A stretch of 38,297 nt of DNA, from assembly GCA_003156595.1 (NCBI GenBank), contig PMHH01000139.1, positions 821 through 39,117 of the forward strand, in the 5' to 3' direction. Source of the DNA: Acidimicrobiaceae bacterium (GTDB lineage Bacteria > Actinomycetota > Acidimicrobiia > Acidimicrobiales > Palsa-688). Position numbers and translations under genes: made by a program. The notes below the pieces were generated by a model. The model had not been told where the DNA came from. It ran no database searches and saw nothing but the letters and a program-made list of their open reading frames with translations. Of the stretch, positions 34,689 to 38,297 are shown piece by piece (within the stretch, counting starts at the first letter, position 1; every line of letters begins with the position of its first letter).

Positions 34689-35780
34689 ATGTTCACCCAG
34701 CCGTGGCTGGCGGCGGCGGCGGTGTTCTGTGCCATCGCGGCCGCGTTGTGGGGTCGGGCAGCCTCCCGCCTGGCCCGGGCGGCCCGGCGCATCGAAGCGG
34801 AGACGGCCTCGTCATCCCACGGCCGAGACGCCACCGAGCTGGCCCGGGCGGCTTTCGACAAGGACCTGCACACCGCGTTGCTGTATGCCATCCTCACCGT
34901 CGGCCTGGCGGTGGCGTCGATCTCCCGGTCGCCCTGGTATGAACTGCCGCTGTTGGGGGTGACCATTCCGGTGGTGGTGTCGATCCGCTACGCCCCCCGA
35001 TTCTTCGACGAGGCCCGCCTGGCCGAGAACCGGGCGATGCTCGAGCGCCGGGCCGAGGAGGTCCTCGCCCAGGAGGATTTGGCGCCGCGGCGATGGGCGG
35101 ACCGTTTGGCGCCCGAGGACCTGCCGCACATCGAAGGATTCGAGCTGGGTCGGGTATACGAGCCGGGTACCGGGATGATGGCCGGCGACTTCTACGACGT
35201 CTTCGTGACCGCCAGCCACCGCATCGCCTGCGTCATCGGGGATGTGGCCGGCCACGGTATCGAGCCGTCCATCACCGCCTTCCAGGTCAAGTACCTGTTG
35301 CGCACGTTCCTGCGCACCTACCGCGATCCTGCCCAGGCGCTAGAGGAGCTCAACAAGGTGCTCTCCACCAGCGGGCGACCGGAGGACCTGGTATCGGTGT
35401 GCGTGGTGGTGTTCGACACCGAAGCCGGCACGCTGCGGCACGCCTCGGCGGGGCACCCGGCCGCTTGGCTGTGGCAGGACTCCGAGATGCGTGCGCTGCG
35501 CTCGACCGGCCCCCTCTTGACGCTGGACCCGGATGCGCTCTACCTGTCGCGGGAAACGTCGCTGGCGAGCGGCGACGTGCTGTTGCTCTACACGGACGGG
35601 CTGACGGAAGCCCGCTCGGGCGGCCAGATCTTCGGTGAGGAGCGGATCGCCGGCATCATCCGCCGGGACCCGGGCCAGGACGCCACCATCCTGTGCAAGA
35701 CCCTCCTCGAGGCCGCCCGGGACTTTGCATCCGAGCCGCTCAGCGATGACGTCGCCATTCTCGCTGTCCGCAGGGTCTGA
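34689..35780 (+). CDS. Membrane-anchored PP2C-type serine phosphatase (SpoIIE/RsbU family)
   Basis: 363 residues. About three hydrophobic segments lie in the first 120 residues (LAAAAVFCAIAAALWG, LLYAILTVGLAVASI, LPLLGVTIPVVVSI), followed by a short linker and a cytoplasmic PP2C-like domain. GMMAGDFYDVF, VIGDVAGHGIEPS, ASAGHPAAWLW, LLLYTDGLTEARSG and LSDDVAILAVRR carry the metal-binding aspartates. Such phosphatases usually act on anti-anti-sigma factors in partner-switching stress pathways. No STAS or anti-sigma gene is nearby, so its partner is unknown. The zinc-ribbon gene follows after 11 bp, probably in the same transcript. Confidence 0.92.
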   Translation: MFTQPWLAAAAVFCAIAAALWGRAASRLARAARRIEAETASSSHGRDATELARAAFDKDLHTALLYAILTVGLAVASISRSPWYELPLLGVTIPVVVSIRYAPRFFDEARLAENRAMLERRAEEVLAQEDLAPRRWADRLAPEDLPHIEGFELGRVYEPGTGMMAGDFYDVFVTASHRIACVIGDVAGHGIEPSITAFQVKYLLRTFLRTYRDPAQALEELNKVLSTSGRPEDLVSVCVVVFDTEAGTLRHASAGHPAAWLWQDSEMRALRSTGPLLTLDPDALYLSRETSLASGDVLLLYTDGLTEARSGGQIFGEERIAGIIRRDPGQDATILCKTLLEAARDFASEPLSDDVAILAVRRV

Positions 35781-35791
35781 GCCGAGCCGTC

Positions 35792-35992
35792 GTGCCCTGG
35801 TGTGACGATTGCAGCCAGTTCTGGAATGCGCCCAACGTGGGGCCAGGCGGCGAGTGCCCGACCTGCGGAAAGGCCATCGCGTCAGCTCACAAGGGTGTGC
35901 CTTGGCATTTCAAGCTGATGCTCGTGGCTCTGGCGGTGTACATGGTGTACCGCATCTACTGGCTGGCGGAGTGGCTGCCGAAGCACGTCTAG
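35792..35992 (+). CDS. Small zinc-ribbon protein with one transmembrane helix
   Basis: 66 residues from GTG at 35792. Two CX2C pairs, Cys4/Cys7 and Cys22/Cys25 (WCDDCSQFW, GECPTCGKAI), make a treble-clef or zinc-ribbon fold. FKLMLVALAVYMVYRIYWLAEWL is a membrane helix, and the C-terminus is short and basic. I do not recognise a named family. Closeness to the PP2C gene (11 bp) suggests shared expression and perhaps a membrane partner role. Confidence 0.75.
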   Translation: MPWCDDCSQFWNAPNVGPGGECPTCGKAIASAHKGVPWHFKLMLVALAVYMVYRIYWLAEWLPKHV

Positions 35993-36038
35993 ATAGCTGC
36001 TGACGCGGCAGAGTGCTCCTCGGGTTCTGGCGGCGTAC

Positions 36039-36044
36039 TAGGGT
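36039..36044 (+). promoter_or_regulatory. Candidate -10 box for tRNA-Pro
   Basis: TAGGGT ends 11 nt before the mature tRNA 5' end, a usual distance for a tRNA promoter. The -35 region is not clear. Confidence 0.35.
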
Positions 36045-36055
36045 CGGTGGCCCAC

Positions 36056-36129
36056 CGGGCGGTGGCGCAGTTTGGTAGCGCACCAGACTGGGGGTCTGGG
36101 GGTCGCGGGTTCAAGTCCCGCCCGCCCGA
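36056..36129 (+). tRNA. tRNA-Pro, anticodon GGG
   Basis: A full cloverleaf: acceptor CGGGCGG (36056-36062) with CCGCCCG (36122-36128); D stem GCGC/GCGC; anticodon stem CCAGA/TCTGG around loop CTGGGGG, giving U33 and anticodon GGG at 36090-36092; T stem GCGGG/CCCGC around TTCAAGT. Discriminator is A129. CCA is not encoded. It reads CCC and CCU proline codons. Confidence 0.97.
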
Positions 36130-36137
36130 CGGAACTA

Positions 36138-36171
36138 AAGTCCTGGTCAGGTCGGATTCTGGCCAGGACTT
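36138..36171 (+). terminator. Terminator hairpin after tRNA-Pro
   Basis: AAGTCCTGGTCAG (36138-36150) pairs with CTGGCCAGGACTT (36159-36171), 13 bp with one G-U pair and an 8-nt loop. It lies 8 nt after the tRNA and 18 nt beyond the end of the convergent NifU-like gene, so it may serve both strands. Confidence 0.75.
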
Positions 36172-36189
36172 CTGGCTGTCCGCGGGCGA

Positions 36190-36507
36190 CTAAAAGCCGG
36201 GGGTGTAGCCGCCTCGGCCCATGGCAGAGCTGGTCTCGAAGTCCATGTCCTCGTCGACGCCTCCAAACACCTCGGTGATCCAATCGAGGCGCTCCTTGAG
36301 GATCCGCTCCACCCCGGCCTGAAGGGTGGTAGCGCTGATGGCGCAGGAACTGCACGACCCCTGCAACTGCACCTCCACCACGCCGGACTCGACGTCGGCG
36401 CTCAAGAGCACCAGGTCGCCTCCGTCCGATTGCACGGCCGGACGGATCAGTTCGATCAGTTCGTTGAGGTTGGCCAGTCGGCCGGCTCGTTCGTCGTCGC
36501 TCAGCAT
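36190..36507 (-). CDS. NifU C-terminal-domain Fe-S scaffold/carrier protein
   Basis: 105 residues. LNELIELIRPAVQSDGGDLVLL and VEVQLQGSCSSCAISATTLQAGVERILKERL are the NifU_C/Nfu domain, with cluster cysteines Cys52 and Cys55 in CSSC. Nfu proteins carry 4Fe-4S clusters to target enzymes. The tail DEDMDFETSSAMGRGGYTPGF is extra. The frame is open to 36645, but the ATG at 36507 has a strong CGGAGGT 5 nt upstream, so I start there. Confidence 0.9.
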   Translation of the reverse strand: MLSDDERAGRLANLNELIELIRPAVQSDGGDLVLLSADVESGVVEVQLQGSCSSCAISATTLQAGVERILKERLDWITEVFGGVDEDMDFETSSAMGRGGYTPGF

Positions 36508-36603
36508 GTATACCTCCGGACTCCATTCTGCCAGGTCGTCAGGCCATTGCTGCGTCGATCTTCTGGCCAAGCTGCTGGAGGCGGGAAGGCAAATCCAGCC
36601 CGG

Positions 36604-36609
36604 TAGCGT
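36604..36609 (+). promoter_or_regulatory. -10 box of a leaderless promoter for the DUF4333-like gene
   Basis: TAGCGT ends 7 nt before the ATG at 36617, and supports that start against the longer open frame behind it. Confidence 0.5.
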
Positions 36610-36616
36610 AAGGTCG

Positions 36617-37018
36617 ATGACCTCGCCCGGAGCTACCGGCCCCACCCCGGCTCCTGAGCCCGCCGGCGAAGTCGACCCCGCCAGCGGACGGTCACCGCGC
36701 CAGGGGCGCGGCTACTGGGTTCCGGCCGTCATCGCCATGACGGCGCTGGTGGCGATCGGCCTGGCGCTCGGCGCTGGCGACCTCGACCATGGCGGCGTCT
36801 CCACCTTGCACGGACCGGACGTGGCCAGCAACATCGCCCTGGCGATCCAGGCCGAGAAGGACACTCACGCGCTTCCTGACGTTCGGTGCCCACCCTCGGA
36901 GCCGGTGCGCGACGGCTGGCGGTTTGTCTGTTCCATGGAGCAGGGTGGATCGAGCCGGCCCATCCAAGTCACCGAGATCGATGGCCGCGGCCATCTCCAG
37001 TGGCAGTTCGGGAGCTGA
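36617..37018 (+). CDS. Membrane-anchored protein with a DUF4333-like C-terminal domain
   Basis: 133 residues. A Pro/Ala-rich N-terminus of about 32 residues leads to one membrane helix (YWVPAVIAMTALVAIGLALGAG), after which the domain is probably outside the cell. The C-terminal part has the pattern of DUF4333: Cys91 in VRCPPSEPV and Cys105 in GWRFVCSM, likely a disulfide, then IQVTEIDGRGHLQW. Function is unknown. DUF4333 is largely actinobacterial, as I recall. It converges on the MerR gene with 2 bp between stops. Confidence 0.72.
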   Translation: MTSPGATGPTPAPEPAGEVDPASGRSPRQGRGYWVPAVIAMTALVAIGLALGAGDLDHGGVSTLHGPDVASNIALAIQAEKDTHALPDVRCPPSEPVRDGWRFVCSMEQGGSSRPIQVTEIDGRGHLQWQFGS

Positions 37019-37020
37019 TT

Positions 37021-37506
37021 TCAGCGGCTGACCAAACCGGCGCGCGAATCGAGCTCGGCGAGCAGGCCTCGGACCCGCTCTAGCGAACCGTCCACCTCGG
37101 CGCGAAACCGCTTCAACCCAGCCAACTTGGCGTCGATGGTCGCCGCGGTTGCCTGGTGGATCGCCAGGCACTCCTCCAGAAGCTCCCGGCGACGGGCCGC
37201 GCCGGTCCGTGTCGAGCGGTACTCCTGGCGGACTTTGGCCAGCCGGTCGTCGTTGTCGAGCACGACCCGAATCTCGTCCAGGTTGAGGCCGAGCAGCGTC
37301 TGCAGCTCTCGGATGCGGCGGACCCTGCCCAGATCCTCCTCCGAGTAGCGTCGCAGCCCACCGGGGGTCCGTCCAGATGGGGTGATCAACCCGAGCTGTT
37401 GGTAGTAACGCAGGGCCCGCTCCGATACCGCGCACTCCCGAGCGGCTCTGCCGATCCCGAGTAGGGGCGCCGGCGCGGGCGGGGCCAACTCCGTCGATGT
37501 CGTCAT
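37021..37506 (-). CDS. MerR-family transcriptional regulator
   Basis: 161 residues. LLGIGRAARECAVSERALRYYQQLGLITPSGRTPGGLRRYSEEDLGRV (near 20-70, given as one domain) is the MerR winged helix-turn-helix. The C-terminal coiled coil (LLEECLAIHQATAATIDAKLAGLKRF, LERVRGLLAEL) is the dimer helix. No metal-binding cysteines are present, so it is the drug/organic-ligand type of regulator. Its ATG overlaps the exporter stop (ATGA), so regulator and exporter are co-translated and it probably controls that exporter. Confidence 0.92.
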   Translation of the reverse strand: MTTSTELAPPAPAPLLGIGRAARECAVSERALRYYQQLGLITPSGRTPGGLRRYSEEDLGRVRRIRELQTLLGLNLDEIRVVLDNDDRLAKVRQEYRSTRTGAARRRELLEECLAIHQATAATIDAKLAGLKRFRAEVDGSLERVRGLLAELDSRAGLVSR

Positions 37507-38297
37507 CGACTGACCCCTTCGGTGGCGGCCAACCCGTCGGCTGCCACCGCGGCGCCAGTCAGGCCCTCGCCGATCTCCTCGCTCAAGGACTCCGTGCGGT
37601 GCACGTAGCGACCCCCCCGCAGCAGCGATGCGGTGGCGGCGATGAGCGAGGTGGCGGCCGCGAAGTACATCGCCAGGTGCAAGCCGTCTGCGAACGGCGC
37701 CGAGATGAGCCGCGGGAAGAACTGCCGGCCCGTCAGGTAGGTCGCCCGGGCATGGGGGAGGGTCTGCAGGACCCCGAGCCTGGTCAGCTCCAGCTTGATC
37801 GGGTTGTCCCCGAGGAAGGCGGCAAAGAGGGTGCCGATCGGCGGCAGGCCGGCGACCGCGTGGGCCGCGTTGGATGGCACGCCCTGCGCGATCAGGCCAC
37901 TGTAGAGGTGACCGGGCAGGCTGGCGGACAAGCCGAGGGCGATGACGGAGAAGAAGACGCCGATCGACAGCACGCTGGCGGAGTTCTGGAAGGTCATGAG
38001 CATTCCCGCCCCGGCACCCCGTTGATTGCCAGGCAGGCTGTTCATCACGCCGGCCTGGTTGGGAGCGAAGAACATGCCCGCGCCCAGCGCCCACAGGAAG
38101 ATCAGCGAGGCGAACCAGATGTAAGCGAAGTCGATCGGCAGGGCGTTGAGGAGGAGGAAGCTGCAAGCCGAGACGAGCAGTCCTGCGGTGGCGAACGGCC
38201 GCGACCCGTATCGGTCGGAAAGGATCCCTGACACCGGGCCCGCGATCAGGAAGCCGATGGTCAGGGGCACCATGTAGATGCCGGCCCACAGCGGGGT
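37503..38297 (-). CDS. MFS multidrug exporter (DHA2/EmrB-QacA type), C-terminal part
   Basis: 264 residues are visible; the gene runs off the right edge. LWAGIYMVPLTIGFLIAGPVSGILSDRYGSRP is a conserved segment of the 14-helix DHA2 family, followed by several membrane helices (FATAGLLVSACSFLLL, IWFASLIFLWALGAGMFF, SASVLSIGVFFSVIALGLS) and a last one (LHLAMYFAAATSLIAATASLL). QAGVMNSLPGNQRGAGAGMLMTFQNSASVLS is also typical. Such exporters expel drugs or dyes with proton uptake. The C-terminal tail of about 35 residues is cytoplasmic. Confidence 0.93.
   Translation of the reverse strand, partial: TPLWAGIYMVPLTIGFLIAGPVSGILSDRYGSRPFATAGLLVSACSFLLLNALPIDFAYIWFASLIFLWALGAGMFFAPNQAGVMNSLPGNQRGAGAGMLMTFQNSASVLSIGVFFSVIALGLSASLPGHLYSGLIAQGVPSNAAHAVAGLPPIGTLFAAFLGDNPIKLELTRLGVLQTLPHARATYLTGRQFFPRLISAPFADGLHLAMYFAAATSLIAATASLLRGGRYVHRTESLSEEIGEGLTGAAVAADGLAATEGVSR

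Overview
The window reads as core chromosome of a G+C-rich actinobacterium. Stops are sparse in all six frames, starts are often GTG or TTG, and genes are packed with GTGA/ATGA overlaps. The gene order TPR protein, HAD phosphatase, tlyA, NAD kinase, recN, pyrG, Nudix, scpA, scpB, rluB, cmk, der matches, from memory, the Mycobacterium tuberculosis Rv1691-Rv1713 block. A class such as Acidimicrobiia is a guess that fits; I cannot place it more finely. I see no prophage, insertion sequence, CRISPR array or secondary-metabolite cluster.

Layout. Positions 1-80 hold the 3' end of a 5S rRNA gene and a strong rRNA-operon terminator. Positions 106-4468 (+) hold a repeat-rich TPR protein, an alpha/beta hydrolase, a single-stranded DNA-binding protein and a class I fructose-bisphosphate aldolase. 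Positions 4481-6818 (-) hold a membrane glycosyltransferase and a phosphoribosyltransferase. Positions 6913-12215 (+) hold the two-subunit 2-oxoacid:ferredoxin oxidoreductase, then one 754-residue protein that fuses EgtD to EgtB for ergothioneine synthesis. A DUF1015 gene (-) lies divergent from the HAD-tlyA-nadK-recN run. A repeat-filled gap of 385 bp leads to pyrG, a Nudix hydrolase, a DksA/TraR-type zinc-finger protein and a site-2 protease homologue. On the minus strand follow trpS and a sulfurtransferase gene, separated by unusual palindromic repeats. Divergent from trpS runs scpA-scpB-rluB-tyrA-aroA-cmk-plsC (chromosome condensation, rRNA modification, aromatic amino acids, nucleotides, phospholipid). 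Then ispH (-) faces a PDZ/radical-SAM DUF512 gene coupled to der (+). The right end has a PP2C phosphatase, a small zinc-ribbon membrane protein, tRNA-Pro(GGG), a NifU-type Fe-S protein, a DUF4333-like protein, and an MFS exporter (cut by the window end) overlapping a MerR regulator.

Regulation. At least eight genes have a TANNNT -10 box 5-9 nt before the start codon, the usual sign of leaderless mRNA. These boxes also help choose the starts of TPR, trpS, scpA, ispH, the DksA-like gene, the PP2C gene and others. Several intergenic regions carry palindromes or repeats not explained by ordinary terminators: 18476-18672, 23158-23325, 24357-24372, 30505-30550 and 34569-34626.

Most of the window is housekeeping. 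The points I rate most worth a second look are the EgtD-EgtB fusion, the alternating inverted repeats before the sulfurtransferase gene, the apparent CTG start of tlyA, and the palindrome between the facing trpS and scpA promoters.
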